Source: Enterovibrio calviensis DSM 14347 (lineage in GTDB: Bacteria > Pseudomonadota > Gammaproteobacteria > Enterobacterales > Vibrionaceae). From it: DNA of 64,000 nucleotides. Shown here one piece after another: positions 37,854 through 46,628 of this stretch. The notes under the pieces are model-generated. The model saw nothing but the letters and a program-made list of their open reading frames with translations, was not told where the DNA came from and did no database searches. Position numbers and translations under genes: made by a program. How positions within the stretch are numbered: the first letter of the stretch is position 1; the number at the start of each line of letters is the position of its first letter. The DNA is taken from positions 62,001-126,000 of the forward strand of contig NZ_JHZA01000017.1 in assembly GCF_000621165.1 (NCBI RefSeq), in the 5' to 3' direction.

Positions 37854-38217
37854 TGAATTCTCCTTTACATCGTCTTCTCCAATTTGCTGAGAGCAATATG
37901 AAGAGATACAGAGAATCTAACTGACAAATCTCACAAAATTATCGCAGAGGTTTCGCAATCTCCTATTAACGGATAACTGGTTGATTAATCGAAGCTGATT
38001 TGATTTCTACTCGCTTGATGATCAAATCTGACCAACGTTTTTGATTGAGAAGAAAGAGAAGGCGGCAATCACGCCTTATCTCAGTCTATTTTGGGTACAC
38101 CAATAAGTGACATTGTCACTTATTGGTGTGAGTGAACGTTGCTGATTTCAAATCAGTAGCCTGCTTGTCTTAGAGCTATGGGTAGGTCGTGTTTCGCGCT
38201 AACCGTGCAAAATGTTG
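37854..38217. other. Intergenic region with large palindrome
   Basis: About 365 bp between gntK and the adenylation operon. It holds the palindrome at 38097-38129 and must contain the adenylation operon promoter. I see no gene. Confidence 0.5.
38097..38129. repeat. 33-bp near-perfect palindrome
   Basis: 16-bp arms ACACCAATAAGTGACA and TGTCACTTATTGGTGT are separated by a single T. There is no T-run on either side, so it could be a gntK transcript-end hairpin or an operator of the adenylation operon. Confidence 0.75.
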
Positions 38218-38709
38218 TTAGTTCTGCAGTGCACGCATTACTGCATTGACCACATCTTCAGCGTTATGAGTAATATCGATGAAAATGGCTTCATCAAGTG
38301 TGGGTTCGACGAGGGTTTCGAATTGGCTTTTCAGCATGTCTTCCCCATTAAAATAGTGGTCGGTACGCTGTTTGTGACGTGACCAAATCGTATCGAAATC
38401 GCCGCGCAAAAAAACAATGATCATGTCTTCATTATTCTGGCGTAACGTCTCTCGGTACTCATTTTTTAGCGCAGAACAAGCGATGACGACCTCATCGTTG
38501 TTAACAAACAGCCTGTTAAGCGTGCGAAGCCAGCCCTGACGATCTGCATCACTCAAAGGGATCCCTTGGCGCATTTTCTTCACGTTTTTTTCTGGATGGT
38601 AATCATCGCCGTCATAAAAAGGGACTGCGAGCCTTTGAGCAATGAGGCTACCAATCAAGCTCTTTCCAGAGCCTGATACGCCCATCAATAGAATCTTCTT
38701 CGGTTTCAT
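38218..38709 (-). CDS. gntK: Gluconokinase
   Basis: About 163 residues from ATG 38709; a longer start adds 14 residues with no ribosome-binding site. Motifs are the P-loop LLMGVSGSGKSLIGSLIA, FYDGDDYHPEKNVKKMRQGI and PLSDADRQGWLRTL, all typical of GntK. It phosphorylates gluconate to 6-phosphogluconate for the Entner-Doudoroff or pentose phosphate route. It sits last in an operon with the TRAP genes, which points to gluconate as the imported substrate. Confidence 0.93.
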   Translation of the reverse strand: MKPKKILLMGVSGSGKSLIGSLIAQRLAVPFYDGDDYHPEKNVKKMRQGIPLSDADRQGWLRTLNRLFVNNDEVVIACSALKNEYRETLRQNNEDMIIVFLRGDFDTIWSRHKQRTDHYFNGEDMLKSQFETLVEPTLDEAIFIDITHNAEDVVNAVMRALQN

Positions 38710-38785
38710 CTGAATCGATATCCTCTGGCCTTGAGCCACCTGGCGAGACATGAAAAAGCGACGGCTTTACTAGAATTCACTCTCA

Positions 38786-40102
38786 TTATTTCCACCACAT
38801 AGCGAGTTGAGGGAATGCGATGGTCAGGGTCAGCACGCAGATTTGCAGCGCGATGAACGGCAACAAAGAGCTGAAAATCTCTCCCAGACTAATGTCTTTT
38901 GGGGCAACGGATTTGAGGTAAAACGCGGCTGGGCCAAATGGCGGTGATAAGAAAGACACTTGCATGTTGAGGCAGAACACGACGCCAAACCAAATCGGGT
39001 CATACCCGAGTTCGGTGATCATCGGAACAAAGATTGGCATGGTGAGCAGCGCCACTCCCACCCAATCCAGAAACATGCCGAGCACTAGCAAGATAAGCAT
39101 CATGATCAGGAGGGTGGACAGTGCCCCACCGCCACTGAGTGAGAAGATAACGTCGCCGACAAAATCAATCCCACCCATCAAGTTGTAAATGCCCACGAGG
39201 GCGCTGGCCCCAATGCCTATCCAAATGATCATGCCGCATGTGCGCATCGTGGCGATAGCACTGTCTCTCATCATGGGGAAGTTTAACTCTCCACGTATCC
39301 ATGCACTCGCCATGATGCCAATGACGCCAAGCGCCGAGGCTTCAGTGACCGAAGCAATGCCGGAATAGATACTGCCCAGCACCACTGCGACAGAAAGCAA
39401 TGGGAAAAACAGCGCCTTCATGTAGCTGATTTCTTCCTCTTCTTCTGCATCAAACTCCGCGGTGTCTGGGGCGAGGGAAGGGTCTAGATAACAACGGATC
39501 AGCACATAGGCGACGTAGAAACTTGCCAATAGCAAGGCTGGGACAAATGAGGCTTTAAACAAATCCCCAATCGAGACACTTGCAGTCATGCCGTAGATGA
39601 TCAACACGATACTAGGCGGCAGCATGGTGCCCAATGCACCGCCCGCGCAGGTTGTGCCGATCGCGAGCTTTCGGTTATACCCCAAGCGCAGCATCTGCGG
39701 CAAAGCGAGAATACCAAGCAACACGGTTTCGCCGCCAATGACGCCACTCATGGAAGCGAGAACAACAGCTACTAGTAGGGTTTGCACAGCGACCCCGCCA
39801 CGCACGCGGCGTCCAATTACCCGCATGGCGTTGAACAGATCTTTTGCGATGCCTGAACGGTCGAGAATCGAAGCCATGAGCACGAACATCGGCACAGCAA
39901 GAAACACATAGCCGGAAACAAAACTGTAGGTGCGGCTGGCAATGAGTGGCAATGCATCTGGGCCAAACCAACCTAAGGTAAAGAACAGCGCGACGAACCC
40001 AGTTACGAAGGCAAGCTGCATCCCCGTAAGCAACAACGCGATCATCATTCCTAGCATGAGAATGCTGCCCCAACCGAGGCCGATTGAGGACAATTCAAAC
40101 AT
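38786..40102 (-). CDS. dctM: TRAP transporter large permease (DctM)
   Basis: 438 residues, about 12-13 helices, DctM family. Typical blocks are GMLLPPSIVLIIYG-like TMLPPSIVLIIYGMTA, FLDWVGVALLTMPIFVPMIT and LNMQVSFLSPPFGPAAFYLK. It is the sodium-driven channel subunit working with DctQ and the DctP binding protein. It overlaps dctQ by 8 bp. An acidic cytoplasmic loop (EFDAEEEEEISYMK) lies mid-protein. Confidence 0.94.
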   Translation of the reverse strand: MFELSSIGLGWGSILMLGMMIALLLTGMQLAFVTGFVALFFTLGWFGPDALPLIASRTYSFVSGYVFLAVPMFVLMASILDRSGIAKDLFNAMRVIGRRVRGGVAVQTLLVAVVLASMSGVIGGETVLLGILALPQMLRLGYNRKLAIGTTCAGGALGTMLPPSIVLIIYGMTASVSIGDLFKASFVPALLLASFYVAYVLIRCYLDPSLAPDTAEFDAEEEEEISYMKALFFPLLSVAVVLGSIYSGIASVTEASALGVIGIMASAWIRGELNFPMMRDSAIATMRTCGMIIWIGIGASALVGIYNLMGGIDFVGDVIFSLSGGGALSTLLIMMLILLVLGMFLDWVGVALLTMPIFVPMITELGYDPIWFGVVFCLNMQVSFLSPPFGPAAFYLKSVAPKDISLGEIFSSLLPFIALQICVLTLTIAFPQLAMWWK

Positions 40103-40652
40103 CTTTGGATTTCCTAAAACTGCTGACTTCTTGAATGAGGTGTAACGTAAATTGAATCACCAACACGCATAACACAGCGAAGAGTAGACCTTTAAGCAAG
40201 GCTGGATAAGGGGCATTAAGCACAGAACCTGACGTTTCAAGGCGCAGGTCACCCCAAGGCGCAAACCAAGATTCTTCAGCGGTGAAGTAGGCCGAATAAG
40301 CCAGCATGCCAGCAAACGCGAGACCAACGATGTGATGGAAGATATTGAGGTAGCGTCGCTTTTTCGCAGATACCGCATCATAAATCAGTACCACGCGAAC
40401 ATGTCTGTTGGTCGCGAACGCATAGATGCCACCAAAAATGAAAAGTGAGCCTCCAATAAACGAAGCGGTCTCATGTACCCAAGTTGTCGGTGCATTAAAG
40501 GCATAGCGCATGACAACTTCGTAGAAAGAGATCAATGCAGTGACAATAAAGAGAAGACTGAGCAGATTGCCGATACGAACAATAGCCCGATCTAGCGCAT
40601 TACGGGGCGCGTTTTCATCTGCTTGAGCTGACGCGGGTGGTTTATCATCCAT
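40095..40652 (-). CDS. dctQ: TRAP transporter small permease (DctQ)
   Basis: About 185 residues from ATG 40652, with GGGAAG upstream. Four transmembrane helices carry the DctQ pattern (IVTALISFYEVVMRYAFNAP, then WVHETASFIGGSLFIFGGIY and ATNRHVRVVLIYD). It is the small membrane subunit that pairs with DctM. A hairpin separates it from dctP upstream. Confidence 0.92.
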   Translation of the reverse strand: MDDKPPASAQADENAPRNALDRAIVRIGNLLSLLFIVTALISFYEVVMRYAFNAPTTWVHETASFIGGSLFIFGGIYAFATNRHVRVVLIYDAVSAKKRRYLNIFHHIVGLAFAGMLAYSAYFTAEESWFAPWGDLRLETSGSVLNAPYPALLKGLLFAVLCVLVIQFTLHLIQEVSSFRKSKDV

Positions 40653-40671
40653 AACAATTCTTCCCAAAGAT

Positions 40672-40693
40672 GAAGAGGGCAAACGCCCTCTTC
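40672..40693 (-). terminator. Intercistronic hairpin between dctP and dctQ
   Basis: GAAGAGGGC aaac GCCCTCTTC, a 9-bp perfect stem about 36 bp after the dctP stop, with a weak T tail (ATCTTTGGG) on the minus strand. It could limit read-through or protect the dctP mRNA end. Confidence 0.6.
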
Positions 40694-40701
40694 GGGTCAA
40701 C

Positions 40702-40739
40702 CATGTGTACTTTCAACAAACATGTGTGCTTACAACAAA
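40702..40739. repeat. 19-bp direct repeat at the dctP stop codon
   Basis: catgtgtactttcaacaaa is followed at once by catgtgtgcttacaacaaa (17 of 19 identical). The second copy contains the dctP stop codon. Confidence 0.7.
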
Positions 40740-41746
40740 CCGTTGGAGGTTAGGAACGTCGTGACAGAGTCATAGACTTTTTGCGCGTTAGGAGAACGCT
40801 CTGCAAACACCTTCCATTGTGTCTTCGCGATTTCACGGAATTTCTTACGTTCATCGTCTGACCAATTGTGGATGGTGATGTTTGGATTGTTCTGCGCTTC
40901 GGTCAATGCCGCTTGGTCAGCAATTTTTAGTTGGGTGGTAATGTCGTAAGAAAAGTCCCGCACCGACGTTTGCAGAATTTGCTGAAGATCGGCGGGCATG
41001 GAATCCCATTTCTTCTGCGAGATGGAGACGTCAATAAGCGGCAGAGAGTGGAAGCCGGGTTGAACAGGATGCGTTGCAATGTCATTCATGCCCGCTTTTT
41101 GGTTGGTGGAGAACACCGTGTAATCAGCCGCGTCGATCACGCCTTTGCTCAAGCCTGTGAACACTTCGGAACCGGGGAGGTTAACGGGTGTTGCGCCTGC
41201 TGCGGCAAACACTTGCTGTACCAAGCCTTCAGGCGCTCTGAGTTTCAGGCCCTTAAGATCATCAACACCATCTAATGGTTTTTTCGAAATGAAGGATTCT
41301 ACGCCCGTGGTCGATGCGCCAATGAATTTCACACCATAAGGCGCGTAAAGCTCAGTCATTAACTCGTTGCCGCCACCGTAGTTCATGTATTGCAGCAATT
41401 GAGTGGTGTCTGACCACGCGCCAACCATGTTGCCAATTAAACCAAATGCAGGGTCTTTGCCGGAGAAATAACCTGTCGCGGTGATATGGCCGTCGAGGAT
41501 GCCTAATTTGATCGAACCTAATGTTTCAGTATGCTTAACAATAGAGCCGACAGGCAGCAAGTCGATATCGATTCTGCCATTCGACATTTGTTCGACACGC
41601 TCTGCCCAATCTTGCTGGATTTTGAAGTTAAGGTCGCCTGACGGATCAGAGGACTGAATTTTTAAATTAAAATCAGCGGCTAAGGTTGATGCAGAAAAGA
41701 GGCCAGTGACAGTAGCAGCTAACAAAGCTTTAGATAGCATGTTCAT
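40730..41746 (-). CDS. dctP: TRAP transporter substrate-binding protein (DctP), probably for gluconate
   Basis: 338 residues with a signal peptide (about 1-23). The DctP fold has the carboxylate-binding Arg170 in DLKGLKLRAPEG, so the ligand is an organic or sugar acid. AAGGAT lies 8 bp before the ATG. It is the first gene of dctP-dctQ-dctM-gntK. Two GntR-type palindromes about 80-115 bp upstream and gluconokinase downstream argue for gluconate or a close aldonate. Confidence 0.93.
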   Translation of the reverse strand: MNMLSKALLAATVTGLFSASTLAADFNLKIQSSDPSGDLNFKIQQDWAERVEQMSNGRIDIDLLPVGSIVKHTETLGSIKLGILDGHITATGYFSGKDPAFGLIGNMVGAWSDTTQLLQYMNYGGGNELMTELYAPYGVKFIGASTTGVESFISKKPLDGVDDLKGLKLRAPEGLVQQVFAAAGATPVNLPGSEVFTGLSKGVIDAADYTVFSTNQKAGMNDIATHPVQPGFHSLPLIDVSISQKKWDSMPADLQQILQTSVRDFSYDITTQLKIADQAALTEAQNNPNITIHNWSDDERKKFREIAKTQWKVFAERSPNAQKVYDSVTTFLTSNGLL

Positions 41747-41826
41747 TTCAGAGGTATCCTTATGGGTTCCACGTTGGAAAATAACAGCGTTTCCACTGAA
41801 GGTTTCTTGTTCTGTTTGTTACGAAT

Positions 41827-41861
41827 GTTACCGGTAACTTTGCAATAGTGTTACCGGTAAC
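41827..41861. promoter_or_regulatory. Tandem GntR-type operators
   Basis: Two perfect 12-bp palindromes GTTACCGGTAAC at 41827-41838 and 41850-41861, 23 bp centre to centre, upstream of dctP. They match the E. coli GntR/IdnR consensus (ATGTTACCsGTAACAT) as I recall it. No gntR gene is in the window. Confidence 0.85.
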
Positions 41862-42043
41862 TTAATTCCCTTCCGAGATCTAGATCCCAAATTCGGCCTT
41901 TGGTTAATTTTATGTTAACTAGCTGCGTGTGTGGCGCGCGTAAGAGGTGCGAATTATTGGCGGGGTAAATTGTTTAAAATTAGCGGCTTGTGGTGCTTTT
42001 GTTGTTGGTAGCTGAGTGGAAAAAACACAAAACAAGAAGAAAG

Positions 42044-42077
42044 AAAACGCCCAAAACCGGTTGAATGGTTTTGGGCG
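42044..42077 (-). terminator. Terminator of the dddTBC operon
   Basis: CGCCCAAAACC ggttgaat GGTTTTGGGCG is a perfect 11-bp stem. On the minus strand it is followed by TTTTCTTTCTT, 38 bp after the dddC stop. Confidence 0.88.
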
Positions 42078-42115
42078 CTGTTTATTTCTACTTGCTGATT
42101 AAGCAGGTAGTGCGG

Positions 42116-43609
42116 TTAGAGTGTTGGCATGGAGAACACCGCACCTTCGCGAACATTGGCTGATGGCCAACGCTGTGTGATCGTTTTTCTGCGGGTGTAG
42201 AACTTCACCGAGTCCGGACCATAGGCATGCAAATCACCAAACAGGGATTGCTTCCAACCCCCAAAGCTGTGGTAGGCAACCGGCACAGGTAGTGGCACAT
42301 TGATCCCAACCATGCCGACTTTGATGTTGTCTGAGAAGTATCTCGCGGCTTCCCCGTCACGGGTGAAGATGCAAGTGCCGTTGCCGTACTCATGGTTGTC
42401 GATGAGCGTCATGGCTTCTTGCATTGAATCGACGCGAACAATTTGCATAACAGGGCCAAAGATCTCTTCTTGGTAGCTCGTCATGTTCGGCATCACGTTG
42501 TCAATCAATGTTGGGCCAACAAAGTATCCGCTTTCATAGCCTTCTACTGCGGGATTTCTGCCATCAACCACAAGGGTCGCTCCGTCACTTTCGGCAGAAG
42601 AAATATAGCCGTTCACTTTCTCTTTGTGCTCGCGACTGATAACAGGACCGAAGTCGTTGTCGTTATCATAAAATGCGCCCACACGAAGTTCGTCCAGTTT
42701 TGGTTTGAGCATCGCTGCCAAGTTATCTGCCGTTTCTTGGCCGACAACAACAGCCACTGACAGCGCCATGCAACGTTCGCCGCTAGAGCCATATGCAGCG
42801 CCAACCAATTGATTCGCAGCATTTTCGAGATCGCAATCTGGCATGACGATCGCGTGGTTTTTCGCCCCGCCCAACGCTTGGCAGCGCTTACCGTTTTGTG
42901 TGGCTTGCTCATAGATATATTTGGCAATCGGCGTACTACCAACAAAGCTCACCGCCTCAATGCCTTTGTGCGTTAGCAGGCCATCTACCACAGATTTACC
43001 GCCTTGAAGAACCTGCATCACACCATCAGGAAGGCCAGCTTCTTTGAGCAACTTCGCAATGAACAACGAAGTGCTTGGATCTTTTTCTGATGGCTTGAGG
43101 ATAAAGCAGTTACCGCATACCAAGGCCATTGGGAACATCCACAGTGGCACCATCGCTGGGAAGTTGAACGGTGTGATACCCGCTACAACACCCAGAGGTT
43201 GATGCTCTGACCATGAGTCAATGGAAGGGCCGACATTCTTGCTGTATTCACCTTTTAGCAACTCTGCTGCTGCACAGGCATACTCGACGTTTTCGATACC
43301 GCGTTGCAGTTCGCCCGCTGCGTCGTGCGCAATCTTGCCGTGTTCTTCGCCAATGAGTCGGCAGATTTCATCTTTATTTTCTTCAAGCAACTGCTTGTAT
43401 TTAAACATGATGCGCGCACGTTTAATGGCGGGCTGGTCGCGCCATGCTTGAAACGCGGCGTTAGCGACATCAACCGCTTCGTTAACAAGAGCGTCGGGTG
43501 CGAGCATTAGCTCGCGGATCGCTTCCCCAGTTGCTGGGTTATAAACCGGTTGCGTGCCTGCGTTGTCTTCGCGCAACTCGCCGTTAATGAGGTGTCCAAT
43601 ATTTTCCAT
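42116..43609 (-). CDS. dddC: Malonate-semialdehyde dehydrogenase (CoA-acylating), DddC
   Basis: 497 residues, the methylmalonate-semialdehyde dehydrogenase (MmsA/IolA) branch of the aldehyde dehydrogenase family. It has Asn149 in GITPFNFPAMVP, Lys172 in LKPSEKDP, FVGSTPIAK (222-230), LGGAKNH, and catalytic Cys280 in YGSSGERCMAL. In the DMSP pathway DddC converts malonate semialdehyde with CoA and NAD to acetyl-CoA and CO2. It is the last gene of dddT-dddB-dddC, 16 bp after dddB, with AAGGAAG before the ATG. Without the context it could equally be called mmsA or iolA. Confidence 0.92.
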   Translation of the reverse strand: MENIGHLINGELREDNAGTQPVYNPATGEAIRELMLAPDALVNEAVDVANAAFQAWRDQPAIKRARIMFKYKQLLEENKDEICRLIGEEHGKIAHDAAGELQRGIENVEYACAAAELLKGEYSKNVGPSIDSWSEHQPLGVVAGITPFNFPAMVPLWMFPMALVCGNCFILKPSEKDPSTSLFIAKLLKEAGLPDGVMQVLQGGKSVVDGLLTHKGIEAVSFVGSTPIAKYIYEQATQNGKRCQALGGAKNHAIVMPDCDLENAANQLVGAAYGSSGERCMALSVAVVVGQETADNLAAMLKPKLDELRVGAFYDNDNDFGPVISREHKEKVNGYISSAESDGATLVVDGRNPAVEGYESGYFVGPTLIDNVMPNMTSYQEEIFGPVMQIVRVDSMQEAMTLIDNHEYGNGTCIFTRDGEAARYFSDNIKVGMVGINVPLPVPVAYHSFGGWKQSLFGDLHAYGPDSVKFYTRRKTITQRWPSANVREGAVFSMPTL

Positions 43610-43625
43610 GGGTGGCTTCCTTTTC

Positions 43626-44786
43626 TTAAGACCAAAGGCCTCGATACAATGATTTCATTTCTTCTGGGTCGGGAACTCTTGGGTTGTTCGCGGGTGATCC
43701 TGATGCCAGTGCTTGCTCGATCATGGTGTCGACCACTGATTCAAAGTTGTCACGCGTCACGCCAAACTCTTCCAATGTTGGGACTTTGAGCTCTTGATTG
43801 ATCGCAGCGAGTTCTTCCACCAAACGCGTATTAGCAACATCAATTGGATCTGCCGCACTGGCCAGCCCCATCGCGACGGCACACTGTGCATAGCGCTCCG
43901 GTGCTTCTTGAATGGAGAAGGCGGTAATGCTTGGCAAAAGCATGGCGTTTGATAGACCGTGAGGAACGTGGAAGAACGCACCAATCGGGCGGCTCATTCC
44001 GTGAACTAAGGCAACGGAGGCATTGGAAAACGCAATCCCTGCTAATGTTGCGCCTCGCATCATGGCTTCGCGGGCATTGGTATCGCTGCCGTTGTGGTAA
44101 ACCGTGCGAAGGTTAGGTGCAATCAATCGCATCGCTTCGAGCGCATTGAAGTCACTAAACGCACTGGCTTTGCGGCTGACGTAGGCTTCAATGGCGTGGG
44201 TTAATGCGTCGATGCCGGTATCTGCCGTAATGCGTGCGGGCAATGACATGGTCAATTCATAATCCACGATCGCCGCAGTAGGGGAGAAGCCTAATCCAAC
44301 ACACAGCATTTTCTCGTCGGTGGCGTCATCAGTGATCACGGTAAACTTGGTCACTTCAGAGCCGGTCCCCGCCGTGGTCGGAATGGCAATAATCGGTAAA
44401 CCTTGCTCATTCACAATGCGCGGGACTTTGTAGTCACGCATTTTTCCGCCGAAGTGAGCAAGAATCGCAATGGCCTTGGCACTGTCTATGGCGCTGCCGC
44501 CGCCGAGCGCAATTAAACAATCGAACCCGCCGTCTTTAGCGATTTGTACTGCTTCATCGACCGAACTCGCCGTCGGCTCTGGGATGGTGTCTGCATACAC
44601 GCGAGATTCAATATCTGCTTGGGTGAGCAATTGTTGAACCTTATCGGCATAACCAAACTGCACCATGGTTTTATCGGTGATTAACAGCACGCGTGATGCG
44701 TTTAAGTTCTTGACCAAATCAGGCGTACGAGCGATCGCGCCGCCGCCAATTTCCATCATTCTTGGTAAGGTGACTGATGCGCTCAT
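43626..44786 (-). CDS. dddB: Iron-containing alcohol dehydrogenase DddB
   Basis: 386 residues, Fe-ADH family. The NAD-binding GGGSAIDSAKAIAI and PTTAGTGSEVTKFTV are followed by the metal-site segment DTGIDALTHAIEAYVS and the His-rich GMSRPIGAFFHVPHGLSNAM. In DMSP users DddB oxidises 3-hydroxypropionate to malonate semialdehyde, the step between DddD and DddC. It overlaps the dddT stop by 4 bp, so the two are co-translated. Confidence 0.92.
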   Translation of the reverse strand: MSASVTLPRMMEIGGGAIARTPDLVKNLNASRVLLITDKTMVQFGYADKVQQLLTQADIESRVYADTIPEPTASSVDEAVQIAKDGGFDCLIALGGGSAIDSAKAIAILAHFGGKMRDYKVPRIVNEQGLPIIAIPTTAGTGSEVTKFTVITDDATDEKMLCVGLGFSPTAAIVDYELTMSLPARITADTGIDALTHAIEAYVSRKASAFSDFNALEAMRLIAPNLRTVYHNGSDTNAREAMMRGATLAGIAFSNASVALVHGMSRPIGAFFHVPHGLSNAMLLPSITAFSIQEAPERYAQCAVAMGLASAADPIDVANTRLVEELAAINQELKVPTLEEFGVTRDNFESVVDTMIEQALASGSPANNPRVPDPEEMKSLYRGLWS

Positions 44787-46351
44787 TTTGTCGCTCCTAT
44801 TACGTCTGGTTTTCCTGGAAGGGGTTCGCTGCGTAGCGCTCGGTAAAGTCCAATAACGGTCGCAATCACAACAAAGGAATAGGGCAAGGCGGCCACTATG
44901 GATGCGGTTTGAAGTGCGCCCAGTCCACCCGCAAGCAGTAGAACGGCAGCCACAAAACCAATCGCCATGCCCCAGAAGATACGGTAGCGGGTAGGTGGAT
45001 TATCACTGCCCATTGAAACGAGTGTACAAATAACCAAGGTCGCTGAGTCCGCAGATGTGACGAAGTAAGTCACCAACATAATGGTACAGATAGATGCCCC
45101 GATCGTGGTGAGGACAGTGCCGACGTCCATAAATTCTATGGTCTTAAATAATGCCAACGTGAGGTCACTGTTCACGGCGTCGACCACGCCTCCTTGTCCG
45201 AACAATTCAATGAACATGGCCGTGTTGCCGAAGATGGTGATCCAAAATGTAGCCAATAGTGTTGGAGCAAGTAATACGCCGAGAATGAATTCACGGATGG
45301 TGCGTCCACGGGAAATACGCGCAATGAAGATGCCACAAAACGGTGCCCATGCAATCCACCATCCCCAATAGAAAATGGTCCAAGAGCCCTGCCAAGTGTG
45401 CTCAGGATCAGGGTCAACCCAGAGGCCGAGTGACGTGAAGTTCAGCAAGTAGTCACCGAGATTGGTAAAGAACGAACCGATGACATAAGCCGTTGGGCCA
45501 AGGATGATAAAGAAAGCGAGCATCACGACGGTGAGTTGCATGTTGAGTTCGCTGAGAATACGAATGCCTTTGTTGACGCCGGTAATCACAGAGAAGGTGG
45601 CGATCATGGAGATCACAACAATGAGCACGACCTGAACCGTGGTGCTGATTTCAATGCCAAATAAATAGTTGAGACCCGCATTCATTTGTTGCGCGCCGAG
45701 GCCGAGTGACGTGGCAATACCAAATACCGTCCCAAAGACAGCAAGCAGATCGGCGGCATGCCCAATCGGTCCGTAGATTTTGTCGCCAAGTAAAGGGTAA
45801 AGACCGGAGCGAATAGAAAGAGGAAGACCTTTGCGATATGAGAAGTAGGCGAGTGATAGTCCACAAAGTGCAAATAAGCCCCAACCATGGAGACCCCAGT
45901 GGAAGATGCTTAGTCGCATCGCTATCTGAGCTGCATCAATGGATGATGTGCCTTCTGTAATGAAAGGGTTGCTCTGAAGGTGGTACATAGGCTCGGCAAT
46001 ACTCCAGAACAGAATGCCTATACCAATACCTGCGCCGAATAGCATGGAGAACCATGAGAAAAAGCCAAACTCCGGTTTTTCATCATCTTTCCCCAACCGG
46101 ATGCTTCCATAGCGACTGAAAACGAGATAGATAGATATAAATAAGAATATGCTCATTAATCCGACGTAGTACCAAGCCAAATTGGTTGCGATATAATTCT
46201 TTGACGCAGAATAAACGCCACTTGCGTGTTCTGGAGCTAACGTGGTGTAAATAACAAACAATATAATAAGAAAGGAAGACCCTGTGGCCATTACAGGGTT
46301 TACCCCCGCAAATATTCCTTTTTTATTATTCCTACTTATCTCATTGCCCAT
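44783..46351 (-). CDS. dddT: BCCT-family DMSP/betaine transporter DddT
   Basis: 522 residues, 12 helices, betaine-choline-carnitine transporter family. Signature regions are FGAGIGIGILFWSIAEPMYH, HWGLHGWGLFALCGLSLAYF and, in the substrate helix, FYWGWWIAWAPFCGIFIARI, which carries the Trp residues of the cation box. It lacks the long regulatory C-terminus of BetP, so it is likely a constitutive-activity importer under transcriptional control. It is the first gene of dddTBC and divergent from dddR. DMSP as the cargo follows from the cluster. Confidence 0.92.
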   Translation of the reverse strand: MGNEISRNNKKGIFAGVNPVMATGSSFLIILFVIYTTLAPEHASGVYSASKNYIATNLAWYYVGLMSIFLFISIYLVFSRYGSIRLGKDDEKPEFGFFSWFSMLFGAGIGIGILFWSIAEPMYHLQSNPFITEGTSSIDAAQIAMRLSIFHWGLHGWGLFALCGLSLAYFSYRKGLPLSIRSGLYPLLGDKIYGPIGHAADLLAVFGTVFGIATSLGLGAQQMNAGLNYLFGIEISTTVQVVLIVVISMIATFSVITGVNKGIRILSELNMQLTVVMLAFFIILGPTAYVIGSFFTNLGDYLLNFTSLGLWVDPDPEHTWQGSWTIFYWGWWIAWAPFCGIFIARISRGRTIREFILGVLLAPTLLATFWITIFGNTAMFIELFGQGGVVDAVNSDLTLALFKTIEFMDVGTVLTTIGASICTIMLVTYFVTSADSATLVICTLVSMGSDNPPTRYRIFWGMAIGFVAAVLLLAGGLGALQTASIVAALPYSFVVIATVIGLYRALRSEPLPGKPDVIGATK

Positions 46352-46390
46352 TGCAACACTCCTTGTTAAAGCATGTTCTTATGATTTTTA

Positions 46391-46404
46391 GTGACGATTG
46401 TCAC
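46391..46404. promoter_or_regulatory. Candidate regulator site between dddT and dddR
   Basis: GTGAC gatt GTCAC is a perfect 5-bp dyad, 40 bp upstream of dddT in the dddT-dddR divergent region. A LysR-type protein is one candidate binder. Confidence 0.3.
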
Positions 46405-46628
46405 GTTATGTTGTTATTGTCTGGTTTCCTTAACGTCTCTAATCTTTCCAATTTTCCATTGTTCATATTTAAAGCCAGCTAAACATCTACGTTCACGCTC
46501 ATTTAGACAATCAAAAAAATTACAGCCATTGGCATAAGAAAATTTATACATCTAAATAGACGCTTAATTTATTGCGCAAATTACGTTTTATTGAGTTACA
46601 TTGAAAAAGTACTTACAAGGACGTAAAC

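Larger units (their letters stand above)
41747..42115. other. Promoter/terminator region between the ddd operon and the gluconate operon
   Basis: About 370 bp. It contains the two GntR-like operators (41827-41861) and the ddd operon terminator (42044-42077), with no gene between. Confidence 0.6.

Noticed and set aside
42116-43609. Inositol or valine catabolism (iolA/mmsA) as the role of the dehydrogenase
   Set aside because: No other inositol or valine genes are nearby, while dddB, dddT, dddR and dddD are adjacent.
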